This document shows positions 19,041 through 28,407 of a stretch of 64,000 nt of DNA, piece by piece (position 1 is the first letter of the stretch; every line of letters begins with the position of its first letter). The notes below the pieces were generated by a model. It searched no databases. It worked only from the letters and a program-made list of their open reading frames with translations, and was not told where the DNA came from. The stretch is from Rhizobium sp. NXC24 (GTDB lineage Bacteria; Pseudomonadota; Alphaproteobacteria; Rhizobiales; Rhizobiaceae). The stretch covers positions 372,001-436,000 of the forward strand of contig NZ_CP024314.1 of assembly GCF_002944315.1 (NCBI RefSeq), written 5' to 3'. The position numbers and the translations under genes were made by a program.

Positions 19041-19808
19041 TCAGATCGCGGTAAAGCCATTGTCGACGAAGAGATGGATACCGTTGACGAAGTTGGATTC
19101 GTCCGAGGCGAGGTAGAGGGCGGCGCGCGCCACATCTTCCGGCTCTCCGATCCGGCCTTGCTGCGCCGCGATTGCTTCATCCGAAACATCAACGCCGAGG
19201 GCCTGCAACTCAGCCACCTCGCGCAGACCGTGCGGCGTGCGGATGAAGCCGGGGCAAACGGCGTTGCAGCGAATATTGCGATCGCGGAACTCGACGGCAA
19301 TGGCGCGGGCGAACATGTGCACAGCGCCTTTCGTCGTATCGTAGAGCACTTCCATCGGCGTCGCCGCGACCGCCGAGATCGATGACGTGCAGACGATGGA
19401 CCCGCCGCCGGCTGCGATCATGCCCGGAAGCACGGCTTTGGTCATCAGGAACATCGAGCGCACGTTGACGCCGTGCAGCCATTCCCATTCTTGCAGCGTC
19501 GTTTCGAGAAACGGTTTGATGACGATCGTGCCGGCGTGATTGAAGAGGACGGTCACGGCACCGAAACGGTCCTCGATGCTCTTCACTGCCGCATTGACGG
19601 CTGTTTCGTCCGATACATCGGCAACCCAATAGTCAGCAACGCCCCCGGCATCCCGGATCGCCCGTACCGTCTCCTCAGCCGCGTCGCCATTTCGGTCGAT
19701 AATCGCAACCGTCGCGCCTTCCGCCGCAAACAAGCGTGAAGCAGCCCCGCCCATTCCGGTGGCTCCGCCGGAAATGATGGCAATCTTGTTCTTGAGCCTA
19801 TCCGTCAT
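19041..19808 (-). CDS. Short-chain dehydrogenase/reductase
   Basis: 255 residues. The cofactor motif is SGGATGMGGAASR (TGxxxGxG type), followed by FNHAG, the catalytic SSIS (Ser) and YDTTKGA (YxxxK). DRNGD after the second strand suggests NAD(H). The ATG has a strong GGGGGAA site. It is the first gene of a two-gene minus-strand unit with the TIM-barrel-like gene, opposite to the catabolic operon, and probably oxidises an alcohol intermediate of the same pathway. Confidence 0.88.
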   Translation of the reverse strand: MTDRLKNKIAIISGGATGMGGAASRLFAAEGATVAIIDRNGDAAEETVRAIRDAGGVADYWVADVSDETAVNAAVKSIEDRFGAVTVLFNHAGTIVIKPFLETTLQEWEWLHGVNVRSMFLMTKAVLPGMIAAGGGSIVCTSSISAVAATPMEVLYDTTKGAVHMFARAIAVEFRDRNIRCNAVCPGFIRTPHGLREVAELQALGVDVSDEAIAAQQGRIGEPEDVARAALYLASDESNFVNGIHLFVDNGFTAI

Positions 19809-19933
19809 TTATTCCCCCGCATGTCATTGTCAGTTTTGAAGAATCTCGCAAGTCCGCGAACTTGTCGACGCCATTTCCGGAAACTGCGCTTGGATTCCTT
19901 TCGAGACAAGCCCTTTGTACCAACTCGGCTCAA

Positions 19934-20638
19934 TCATGTTACAGCCCGATGTGCGCCAGCCTCGCGCATCGGTGCCGGCAGTGTTTCCCATGCCCGGATC
20001 AGTTCGCCGATAGAGGCTGCCTCCATCTTGTGCATGACATTGCTGCGATGCAGCTTGACCGTCACTTCGCTAATGCCGAGATCGAAGGCGATCTGCTTGT
20101 TGAGGCGTCCGTGCGCCACTTCATAGAGAACCTCGCGCTCGCGCTGCGTCAGCGTCTCGAGGCGTTCGATGTTGCGATTGGCGATCGCGGCTTGCGCCCG
20201 TCGTTCGGCATCCATGGCAATGCCCGCCGTCACGGCGTCGAGCAATGTTTGGTCCCGCACCGGTTTGGTGAGAAAATCCACGGCGCCGGCCTTCATCGCC
20301 TCGACGGTCATCGGAATGTCGCCATGCCCGGTCAGGAAGATGATTGGTTTGGGATTGCCGTTGTCGGCCAGATGACGCTGCAGATGGAGACCACTCGTCC
20401 CCGGCATGCGCACATCGAGGATCAAGCAGCCGGGATTGTCCAGGATATCGGCATCAAGCACTTCGCGGGTCGAGGCAAAACTGATGGGCCGGAAGCCCGC
20501 CGATAGGATCAACTCCGAGAGTGCCTCCCGAACGGAAGCGTCATCATCGACAATGATGACGAGCGGCTGATCTTCTTCGCTTCTCCGCCGCGGTGATGGC
20601 GGTGCCGATCTCCGCGGGAAAGATTGTTCAACTTTCAT
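19934..20638 (-). CDS. FixJ/NarL-type response regulator (REC-LuxR HTH)
   Basis: 234 residues from an ATG preceded by GGAGGG at 4-bp spacing; an upstream in-frame start at 20701 would run into the next gene. The receiver has DDD, the phospho-acceptor in LILDVRMPG and KP in FLTKPV. The output domain is a LuxR helix-turn-helix (LTQREREVLYEVAHGRLNKQIAFDLGISEVTVKLHRSNVMHKM). Part of a four-gene block with a giant hybrid-sensor kinase. Very close in design to the regulator at 21020-21661, so the pair is probably a duplication. Confidence 0.9.
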   Translation of the reverse strand: MKVEQSFPRRSAPPSPRRRSEEDQPLVIIVDDDASVREALSELILSAGFRPISFASTREVLDADILDNPGCLILDVRMPGTSGLHLQRHLADNGNPKPIIFLTGHGDIPMTVEAMKAGAVDFLTKPVRDQTLLDAVTAGIAMDAERRAQAAIANRNIERLETLTQREREVLYEVAHGRLNKQIAFDLGISEVTVKLHRSNVMHKMEAASIGELIRAWETLPAPMREAGAHRAVT

Positions 20639-20639
20639 C

Positions 20640-21017
20640 TTACCCTCCATCTCTTGACTGATGCAAAGCATTGGCGATGGCCGCGAGCAGGGCCTGGGCA
20701 TCGAATGGCTTCCGGAAAAATCCGCTGATGCCTTGAGCGCGGCCCTGATCCGCTATCTCGTGGCGGCCCGTGATCAGGAAGACCGGCAGCTCCGGACGCA
20801 GCTTCCTCACCAGGTCACGAAGCTCAAAGCCATCCATGCCGGGCATCCCGATGTCGGTGATGAGCACGTCCAAATCCGATAGCCCGTCGACGAGCAATGA
20901 TCCCGCCGACGAGAAGCTGCGGGCCGCATAGCCAGCGGATTCCAGAAGATCGCCCACCGATTCCAATAGTCTTGGATCGTCATCAACGATTGCCACTACA
21001 TGTCTTGTCTTATTCAT
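20640..21017 (-). CDS. Single-domain response regulator (receiver only)
   Basis: 125 residues from an ATG with GGAGG upstream; a TTG two codons earlier is in frame. It has a complete receiver: DDD, DVLITDIGMPG (acceptor Asp) and FFRKPFD (Lys-Pro), but no output domain. It could act as a phosphate sink or competitor for the neighbouring kinase. Only 1 bp separates it from the next response-regulator gene, and it slightly overlaps the unit upstream. Confidence 0.88.
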   Translation of the reverse strand: MNKTRHVVAIVDDDPRLLESVGDLLESAGYAARSFSSAGSLLVDGLSDLDVLITDIGMPGMDGFELRDLVRKLRPELPVFLITGRHEIADQGRAQGISGFFRKPFDAQALLAAIANALHQSRDGG

Positions 21018-21019
21018 AT

Positions 21020-21661
21020 TCAATTTCCTCCCACGCGGCGCGAGTGGGTAATCGGGATTTCCAATCTCTCCGCAATACGCACGAGATCGGCGAGCGATGC
21101 CGCCGCCATTTTCTGCATGACGTTCCTTCTATGGATTTGCAGCGTGACTTCGCTAATCCCCAGTTCAGCCGCCGCCTGTTTGTTGAGAAGGCCGCTCACG
21201 ACGAGCGGCAAGACCTCGCGCTCTCGTGGCGTCAGGTCGAGGTAGCGTTGCCTCAGCATGCCGAGTTCGGCACGTTCCGATCTCTTTTCCCGATCCTGGG
21301 CGATCGCGGCGTGGATCGCTGCCATCAGATCGGCGTCGCTGAAAGGCTTGGTCAGGAAATCCACGGCGCCGTGCTTGATCGCACGTACCGACGATGGAAT
21401 GTCGCCGTGCCCCGTAATGAAGACGATCGGCGGATGATCTCCCTCCGCGATCTGCCCCTGCAGATCGAGGCCGTTGATATCAGGCAGCTCGATATCGAGG
21501 ATGAGGCAGGCCGGGAAATCGGGTTTGTCCGCGCTCACATAATCGCCGGCCGATCCGAACGCGATGGCGCGCATGCCGTGCGAGTCCAGCAGATCGCCGA
21601 GCGCCTCCCGAATGCGTTCATCATCGTCCACGATGAAGACAATATGATCGTCCGTCGTCAT
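21020..21661 (-). CDS. FixJ-type response regulator (REC-LuxR HTH)
   Basis: 213 residues. Receiver with DDDE, LILDIELPD (acceptor Asp) and FLTKPFS, followed by LTPREREVLPLVVSGLLNKQAAAELGISEVTLQIHRRNVMQKM. The start overlaps the kinase stop (ATGA), so kinase and regulator are translated together and are probably a cognate pair. Confidence 0.92.
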   Translation of the reverse strand: MTTDDHIVFIVDDDERIREALGDLLDSHGMRAIAFGSAGDYVSADKPDFPACLILDIELPDINGLDLQGQIAEGDHPPIVFITGHGDIPSSVRAIKHGAVDFLTKPFSDADLMAAIHAAIAQDREKRSERAELGMLRQRYLDLTPREREVLPLVVSGLLNKQAAAELGISEVTLQIHRRNVMQKMAAASLADLVRIAERLEIPITHSRRVGGN

Positions 21662-24600
21662 TGCGCTGCCTTCATTTCAACCGGCAGGGTGAAGATGAAT
21701 GTCGCCCCACTCGGTTCATTCTTTTCGGTCCACAATCGTCCGCCGTGTAACTCGACGATCGAGCGGCAGATCGCCAGCCCCATGCCCATGCCGTTTGCTT
21801 TTGTCGTGAAGAAAGGTTCGAATATTCTCTCGGGAAATTCGATGCCCTGGCCGTGATCGCTGATTTCGGTCCGGACGACATCGCCCATATGGCGCACGCG
21901 CATCCCGACCACTCGCTCGCCTGCAATGGAGTCCATCGCATCCATGCCGTTGCGAATGAGATTGATCAGAACCTGCTGGATCTGAACGCGATCGATTGCG
22001 ATGAGCGGAAGGCTGCCGTCAATCTTCACGTCCATCCGAACGCGATGCCGCAACGCTTCGTCGGCCATGAGGTTGCGCGCTTCGTTGATGACGCTCGCGA
22101 ATGCCGTATAAATCCTCGTATCTATGGATTGCTTGAACAAGGCGCGTATACGGCTGACGACGTCAGCAGCCGAGTTGGCGTCGCGGATGATGCGCTCTAC
22201 CGTTTTTTCCGCCCGCTCGATATTGGGCGGTTCGGCCATGAGCCAGCGCTGGCAGGCGTGCGAGTTTGCCACGACGGCCGCCAAGGGCTGGTTTACCTCG
22301 TGCGCAATGGAAGCCGAAAGCTCGGCAAGGCTTGCCGCCTGGCTCGCGCGCGCGAGGCCCTCTCGTGCCCGCTGCAGCTCTTCCTGTGCGCGAACCTCGC
22401 CGTCGATATCGATGCAGATGACATTCCACTGCACGATGGCGCCTTCGGGATTGCGCATCGGTGCGGCGCGTGTCTCGATCCAGCGATATTCGCCATCGAA
22501 CCGCCGCAGGCGATGCCTGCGCGCATACGGCTCGCCGGTGGATAAGGAATGGGCATAGTTTTCCTTGACGCCCTGGAGGTCATCGGGATGAACGCCGGCG
22601 TCGAGTGTGCCGGCCAGCCGGGATTTTCCAGTTCCGTCCAGGTCTTCAAGCTTATAGCCAAGGAAATCACGGAGCTGGGGATTGCGATAGACCGGCTCCC
22701 CATCGGGTGCCGCACAATCGATCATCGCGGGCAGCGTTTCGACGAGCTGCCAGAGCGAGCGCTCTCGCGTGCGCAATTCCTCCTCGATGCGCAGTTGATC
22801 ATCAATATCATGCGAGAGACCGTACCATTGGATGATTTTTCCGCTTTGATCGCGCAGCGGCTCCGCGCGGCCCGACATCCAGCGATAAACCCCGTCGGCA
22901 CGACGCAGGCGATAGTTCAGGGAAAAGGTCTCGCCGGTGGCGAGCGAGCGGTTGAGCGCCTCCGACAGTCGCGCCGCATCATCCGGATGGACGAGAGACG
23001 CTATCGCGGCGGCGAGGCCACTCATTGTCAGCCCCTCATAAGCCCGGCTGTCCAAACCGAAAAACTCGATAGTGCGTTTGCTGAAGTAAACCGGCTCGCC
23101 GGTTGGACTTAACCGCCAGAGCAGGCTCGGAACCATGTCGGCGAGCTGCGAGAACTCCCGCTCCCGGTTGCGCAATGCCTCCTCGGCCTTCTTGCGCTCA
23201 GTGATATCGATAAAGCCAACCAGGCTCTTGTCGGCCACGGCGCCGGGGCGGGCGGTTGTGAAAAGGACGTCGATGACGCTGCCGTCCATTCGGGCCACCT
23301 TGGTTTCTTCCTGAAAGATCTCCTCACCGCGATAACGCGCCTCGATGGAACGGCGTATGGTGGCAATGCCCGGCTGCCAGTACCGGGTAATCGGCCCCCG
23401 CATCTCCCCGGTATCCTTTGCGCCGAACATCTCGATGATATGCCGGTTGACTTCTTCAACCTCCAGCGCTTCCAAGGCGCGCGGCAGGAATTCGGGGTGC
23501 TCGTCTATATAGGTTCTGAGTTCCGTGACGCCCTGTGCCCGCAACTCCTTGAACAGGGGTATCAACTTGCCGGCATCCACTTGGGCCAGCCCGATCGGCA
23601 TATAGTGGAACAGGTCTCGGTAGCGGCGCTCGCTTTGCCGCAAGGCTTCCTGCGCGGTCACGAGGTCATCGATATCGAGGCAGACGCCATACCATTCCAC
23701 GATCCGCCCCTCCGGATCGCGTAGCGGCTCTGCGCGCCCCTCGGTCCAGCGATAGGCTCCGTCGGAGCGATGCTGACGATACTTCATTGCAAAAGGGGTA
23801 CCCATCTCGAACGAGTGTGCGAGTGCCTGCTTCACCGCCTGTCTGTCTTCCGGGTAGACATCGGCCAGCGACAGCCATCCGTCCGGCGCGACCAAGTCTT
23901 CCAGAGTGACCCCAACCGTATCCATGAGCCGCTTGTTGATGTAGGACGGCACTCCTTCAGGCGTCGCGCTCCAGATCAGAGCGGGTACGGCGTCGATGAG
24001 TTGCCGCAACTGTCGTTCACTTTCGCGCAATGCGTTCTGCGCACGCACTTCATCGTCGATGTCGATGGAGATTGCGAACCACTGCACAATCGCTCCGCTT
24101 TGATCCCGCAGCGGCTCCCAGCGGCCGTCCACCCATCGGTAAGCGCCGTCCGCGCGGCGCATGCGATATTTCATCGAATAGGGCTCACCGGTGGCGAGGG
24201 AGTGGCGGACAGTCTCCAATAGGCGGGCCGAATCTTCGGGATGGACGAGAGTCGTAATGGCTGCCGCCAGCCGGCTCATGTTAGGCTTGTCCAATTGCGC
24301 TAGGTCGTCCAAACCGAAGAAATCGAGCAAGCGCTTGTTGAAGAAGGTCGGCTCGCCTTCAGGTGTCAGACGTCTGATCTGGACGGGCACCATGTTCACG
24401 AGCTGCGAAAGCTCGTTTTCCCGCTCACGCAATGCCTCAACGCTTTGGCGTAATGTGGCCACCGCAAGCTGGTGCTGTCGCGATATGGCGGCCACGATGA
24501 GCGCTGAACATGCCGAGATGGCCAGAAAAAGCTGCAGCATGATCTGGTTGTGCTTCTGAGACCCGGGATCACCGACAAATTGGCCGGCGCCGGATATCGT

Positions 24601-25350
24601 GAATAGCGCCGTGATCAGGGCAAGAAGTGTCAGGGTCACGGCGGCGCCTTTGAATTCGAAACGCACCGCGGCCCAAAGAAGAGGGGGCATGACGATGTAG
24701 CTGAAGGGCAAGGCGCCGCTCAAGGAAAGGGCGGCGACACCGAGAAAGATCAGCCCCAGGAGGCAGGCTTCCAGCCATCGCGCGGGCGAGAGCTGGGCCT
24801 CACCGCGCCAGTTCTGGAACACGACCAACGCCAGCGGCGCTACGATCAAGACCCCGGTGGCATCCCCGATCCACCATAAGGGCCACGCCGTCGTGAAGGA
24901 TTGCGATTGCATGTCGAACCAGGCAAGCGTCGCACTTCCGATCGTGGCACTTACGATCGGCGCGATGACAGCGGCAAAGACGACGAATGAGAGAACTTCC
25001 TGCAAGGTTTCCAGCCGAACCGGACGGCCACAGGTCCGATTCACAAGCCATGCGCCGACCACCGCCTCAAGAGCGTTGCCGGCATAGATCAGGAAGGCCG
25101 CGGGCAGCGGACTTTGGAACCAAAGGTTGCTGAACAATTCAGCCAGACACCCCGCCACTATCCACCACGGCCAACTTTGCCTGGGGGCGAGGACAAGCGT
25201 GGCGATGAAAAGCCCGCTCGGAGGCCAAATGGAAATACCGGTTCCAGGGACGATTGCGAGCGATTGAGCGAATCCGCAGCCCAAGACATAAGCCGCGATA
25301 AAAAGCCCTAAGTGCAGGAATTGAGGGCGGTACGACCAGACGCGCATCAT
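21658..25350 (-). CDS. MASE1 multi-PAS sensor histidine kinase
   Basis: 1230 residues. Residues 1-300 form a MASE1-type membrane sensor with eight or so helices (WPPSGLFIATLVL is typical). Then come five PAS-like blocks, four of them near-copies beginning with LSQLVNMVPVQIRRLTPEGEPTF-like segments, plus one divergent block (YRDLFHYMPIGLAQVD). The kinase core is HisKA with SIAHEVNQPLAA (phospho-His) and an ATPase domain with NLIRNGMDAM, DHGQGI and GMGMGLAICRSI. FixL-like kinases use the same HEVNQPL box. Repetition of PAS units suggests internal duplication. It leads the operon; the signal is unknown, possibly an aromatic or redox cue given MASE1/PAS use elsewhere. Confidence 0.9.
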   Translation of the reverse strand: MMRVWSYRPQFLHLGLFIAAYVLGCGFAQSLAIVPGTGISIWPPSGLFIATLVLAPRQSWPWWIVAGCLAELFSNLWFQSPLPAAFLIYAGNALEAVVGAWLVNRTCGRPVRLETLQEVLSFVVFAAVIAPIVSATIGSATLAWFDMQSQSFTTAWPLWWIGDATGVLIVAPLALVVFQNWRGEAQLSPARWLEACLLGLIFLGVAALSLSGALPFSYIVMPPLLWAAVRFEFKGAAVTLTLLALITALFTISGAGQFVGDPGSQKHNQIMLQLFLAISACSALIVAAISRQHQLAVATLRQSVEALRERENELSQLVNMVPVQIRRLTPEGEPTFFNKRLLDFFGLDDLAQLDKPNMSRLAAAITTLVHPEDSARLLETVRHSLATGEPYSMKYRMRRADGAYRWVDGRWEPLRDQSGAIVQWFAISIDIDDEVRAQNALRESERQLRQLIDAVPALIWSATPEGVPSYINKRLMDTVGVTLEDLVAPDGWLSLADVYPEDRQAVKQALAHSFEMGTPFAMKYRQHRSDGAYRWTEGRAEPLRDPEGRIVEWYGVCLDIDDLVTAQEALRQSERRYRDLFHYMPIGLAQVDAGKLIPLFKELRAQGVTELRTYIDEHPEFLPRALEALEVEEVNRHIIEMFGAKDTGEMRGPITRYWQPGIATIRRSIEARYRGEEIFQEETKVARMDGSVIDVLFTTARPGAVADKSLVGFIDITERKKAEEALRNREREFSQLADMVPSLLWRLSPTGEPVYFSKRTIEFFGLDSRAYEGLTMSGLAAAIASLVHPDDAARLSEALNRSLATGETFSLNYRLRRADGVYRWMSGRAEPLRDQSGKIIQWYGLSHDIDDQLRIEEELRTRERSLWQLVETLPAMIDCAAPDGEPVYRNPQLRDFLGYKLEDLDGTGKSRLAGTLDAGVHPDDLQGVKENYAHSLSTGEPYARRHRLRRFDGEYRWIETRAAPMRNPEGAIVQWNVICIDIDGEVRAQEELQRAREGLARASQAASLAELSASIAHEVNQPLAAVVANSHACQRWLMAEPPNIERAEKTVERIIRDANSAADVVSRIRALFKQSIDTRIYTAFASVINEARNLMADEALRHRVRMDVKIDGSLPLIAIDRVQIQQVLINLIRNGMDAMDSIAGERVVGMRVRHMGDVVRTEISDHGQGIEFPERIFEPFFTTKANGMGMGLAICRSIVELHGGRLWTEKNEPSGATFIFTLPVEMKAAQ

Positions 25351-25712
25351 GGGCTGCTCCTGCGGGGCAAAGAAAGCCTGGGATCGTCAGTGCTTCGAGC
25401 GGCTTCTTCTCGATATCGGCACTGGCGAACCTATGCCGCACAGTAGTCTCGTGACAACAGCGCTGCAACTTATGGAAATCCATGTATTGATGGACACGTA
25501 GCGGCTTTGCTGCTCGCCAACACGCCGCATCTGGCGGAATGTGTGTCGAGAGCGGCTTGTCAAATAATATGAAGCCGCCATCTTTATTTTAGTGCCCATC
25601 GCCAGTCTCGCTTGCCTTTCAGGCTGGTGAAATCTGGTTAAGCAATCCGACGTTCATCTGAGGACGAGAACGTCAACATGCGAATACTTCTAACCAGGGA
25701 AAGATTTCCTCG
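25351..25712. other. Divergent promoter gap
   Basis: 362 bp between two divergent sensor-kinase genes. No open frame with a ribosome site and no clear hairpin were found. It must hold both promoters, but no convincing -35/-10 pair could be assigned. Confidence 0.4.
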
Positions 25713-26690
25713 ATGATGTTGGAAGACCTCTACCGCTTACTGAGAAGCAGCCATGTCCAAGCGCAAGGCGTCGTCGATACGATGACCCAGCCGGTGGTCG
25801 TCCTGGATCAGGGGTTTTGCGTGGTGACTGCCAACAACGCTTTCATCCGCGCCTTTAAAGTCGAGCGGGATGACATCTTAGGGCGTAGTTTCTTTGATCT
25901 AGGCAATGGCCAATGGGACATTGAAGAGCTTCGGCAACTCATAGCTTCGGTAATTCCCAAGGCATCTGCCGTGATTGGATTTGAGGTGACGCACGACTTT
26001 CCTGCGATCGGTCGGCGGACTTTCCTCATCGATGCTCGGCGCCTCGTTCATCCCGACGACAACAGCACCAACGTCCTCGTTCTTTTCGACGATGTTACCG
26101 AGCGCCAGCGCCACGAGGCCGAGCAAAGCTTCATCATCTCCGAAACCCGGCATCGTATGAAGAACCTGTTTGCGGTCGTGCGCGCGATCGCGCTGCAAAC
26201 AGGTATTGAAGGTCGGACCGCAAACGAGTATCGCGATGCTTTCCTTGGACGGCTGGATGTCACTTTACGCGCCCAGGAACTCGTATCAAACAATGGAACA
26301 ACTGATCTGGCGGCTTTGCTGAAAAACACCGTCAGCGAAATCGGCGTGGATCGGCTTCATTTTGAGGGGCCGACCGTGCAACTATCGAGTTCAAAGGTCC
26401 TTCCGATCACCATGATGATCCATGAGCTGGCCACCAACGCGGTAAAATACGGCGCCTTGTCTGTTCCTGAAGGCGAAATCCATGTGAAGTGGTCGCTGGA
26501 AGCCGGGCCAAAAGAACGAAAATACCTGAAATGCGAGTGGCGGGAAGAGAAAGGCCCGGGCGTCGCACCGCCGACACGCAAAGGCTATGGAACGGAATTG
26601 ATCGAGGGTACTGCTGCCCATTTGGGCGGCGAGGTGGAGCTTGCCTACGGCGGTCGTGGTTTGACTGCAACGATCAAACTCCCTGTGTGA
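25713..26690 (+). CDS. HWE-family PAS histidine kinase
   Basis: 325 residues, soluble. N-terminal PAS (about 20-130), then the HWE dimerisation/phosphotransfer box ETRHRMKNLFAVVRAIA, N-box HELATNAVKYGALS and the WREEKGPG and GYGTELIEG ATP-binding parts. The His in the N-box and Trp-x-Glu define the HWE class. The stop is directly followed by the start of a response regulator (26698), whose frame is disturbed by a dinucleotide repeat. It probably phosphorylates that receiver. Confidence 0.9.
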   Translation: MMLEDLYRLLRSSHVQAQGVVDTMTQPVVVLDQGFCVVTANNAFIRAFKVERDDILGRSFFDLGNGQWDIEELRQLIASVIPKASAVIGFEVTHDFPAIGRRTFLIDARRLVHPDDNSTNVLVLFDDVTERQRHEAEQSFIISETRHRMKNLFAVVRAIALQTGIEGRTANEYRDAFLGRLDVTLRAQELVSNNGTTDLAALLKNTVSEIGVDRLHFEGPTVQLSSSKVLPITMMIHELATNAVKYGALSVPEGEIHVKWSLEAGPKERKYLKCEWREEKGPGVAPPTRKGYGTELIEGTAAHLGGEVELAYGGRGLTATIKLPV

Positions 26691-26697
26691 GGATGTG

Positions 26698-27113
<416 letters not shown>

Positions 27114-27163
27114 ACCTGCAGCCGAATGCCGTCACGCATCGCTCCGGGGATGCTGCCGCCAAT

Positions 27164-27598
27164 TCACCCCAGCCAATATCTCGGCCCTGGCCCCTTGCGT
27201 CCCGCCACATCGGCAGGGTTGGCGAGGCTGCATCGGTCGATCGACAGGCAGCCGCAGCCGATGCATTCGGTAAGCCCCGACCGCAGCCGCTGCAGCTCGG
27301 CAATGCGCTCATCGATGCGTTTTGCCCATTCGCCCGATAACTCCGACCAATCCCGACGCGATGGCATACGGTCGGCCGGCAGCTTGTCGAGTTCCGCGCC
27401 GATCTCCTCAAGCGTCAGCCCGATCCGCTGCGCAAAGATGATGAAGGCGATCCGGCGCAATATGGATCGGTGATAGCGCCGATGTCCTGAGCCGGCGCGC
27501 TCGGAGGCGATCAGCCCGCGCTCCTCGTAGAAACGCAAGGCAGATGAGGCAACGCCGCTGCGCCGCGATACGTCCGTGATGGTAAGCATCGGATCCAT
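27164..27598 (-). CDS. soxR: SoxR redox-sensing MerR-family regulator
   Basis: 144 residues. The N-terminal MerR helix-turn-helix (LTITDVSRRSGVASSALRFYEERGLI) and coiled coil are followed by CIGCGCLSIDRC, the [2Fe-2S] cysteine motif of SoxR. It senses redox-cycling compounds. It is divergent from an SDR/QueA-like pair and shares a spacer with a perfect palindrome; in non-enteric bacteria SoxR commonly regulates adjacent oxidoreductase genes and not soxS, which fits here. Confidence 0.95.
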   Translation of the reverse strand: MDPMLTITDVSRRSGVASSALRFYEERGLIASERAGSGHRRYHRSILRRIAFIIFAQRIGLTLEEIGAELDKLPADRMPSRRDWSELSGEWAKRIDERIAELQRLRSGLTECIGCGCLSIDRCSLANPADVAGRKGPGPRYWLG

Positions 27599-27623
27599 GC
27601 GTAAACAAGAGCACGATTCCCGC

Positions 27624-27654
27624 TTGACTTCAAGTTAACTTGAACTTGTAGCAG
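27624..27654 (+). promoter_or_regulatory. SoxR-type promoter/operator
   Basis: Perfect 16-bp palindrome TTCAAGTTAACTTGAA (27629-27644) set between a -35 TTGACT (27624-27629) and a -10-like TAGCAG (27649-27654). The spacer of 19 bp is the stretched spacing typical of MerR/SoxR-controlled promoters. It reads toward the SDR gene whose start is at 27685. Confidence 0.8.
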
Positions 27655-27684
27655 TTGTTGGTACCCATTGAAGGAGCACCAGCA

Positions 27685-28407
27685 ATGCAGATGAATATCG
27701 ATCTTCAGGGATTTCGCGTGGCGATCACGGGCGGCACCTCGGGGCTGGGACTGGCCCTCGTGCGCCAGCTTGCGGCGAAGGGGGCGCGTGTCGCCTTCGT
27801 CGCTCGCACGGCAGCGAATGTCGAACGCATCGCAGCCGAGACGGGCGCGCACGGCATCATGGCCGATATCGGCAAGAAGGACGACATCTATTCGGCCGCG
27901 ATGCAAGTTACAGCCAGCCTGGGCGGGGTCGATGTCCTGATCAACAATGCGTCGAGCCTCGGCCCTGTCCCACTGGCGCTTCTGGCCGATACCGAGTGCG
28001 AAGAGCTGGAGGCGGCGCTTGCGGTCAATCTCCTCGGTGCGTTCCGGCTGACGAAGGCGCTGTTCGGCGCGCTTGCCGCGTCCGCACGCGAGGGCCGCGG
28101 CTCACTGGTGATCAACATCTCCAGCGATGCGGCGGTCAACGCCTATCCCGGCTGGGGAGCGTATGGGGCGAGCAAGGCCGCTCTTGCCCATCTGACGGCG
28201 ATTTGGGACGAGGAAGCGAAGCCCGACGGTATAAGGTTCCTCGCGCTTGACCCTGGCGATATGGACACCCCGCTTCACGCACTGGCACTTCCCGACGCCG
28301 ATCCGTCGACCTTGAAGGCTCCCGAGCTCGCCGCTGCCGAGATCATCGAGAAGATGCTCACCGCGTTGCCGGTCCGTGCCGCGCTTATAGCCGGAGGACA
28401 GGCATGA
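27685..28407 (+). CDS. Short-chain dehydrogenase/reductase under SoxR control
   Basis: 240 residues from an ATG with GGAG upstream. Cofactor motif TGGTSGLGLAL, then NNASS, the catalytic Ser in INISSD and YGASKAA (YxxxK). ARTAANVER after the second strand suggests NADP(H). SoxR targets often include reductases that act on redox-active quinones or phenazines. It overlaps the next gene by 4 bp (ATGA). Confidence 0.88.
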   Translation: MQMNIDLQGFRVAITGGTSGLGLALVRQLAAKGARVAFVARTAANVERIAAETGAHGIMADIGKKDDIYSAAMQVTASLGGVDVLINNASSLGPVPLALLADTECEELEAALAVNLLGAFRLTKALFGALAASAREGRGSLVINISSDAAVNAYPGWGAYGASKAALAHLTAIWDEEAKPDGIRFLALDPGDMDTPLHALALPDADPSTLKAPELAAAEIIEKMLTALPVRAALIAGGQA

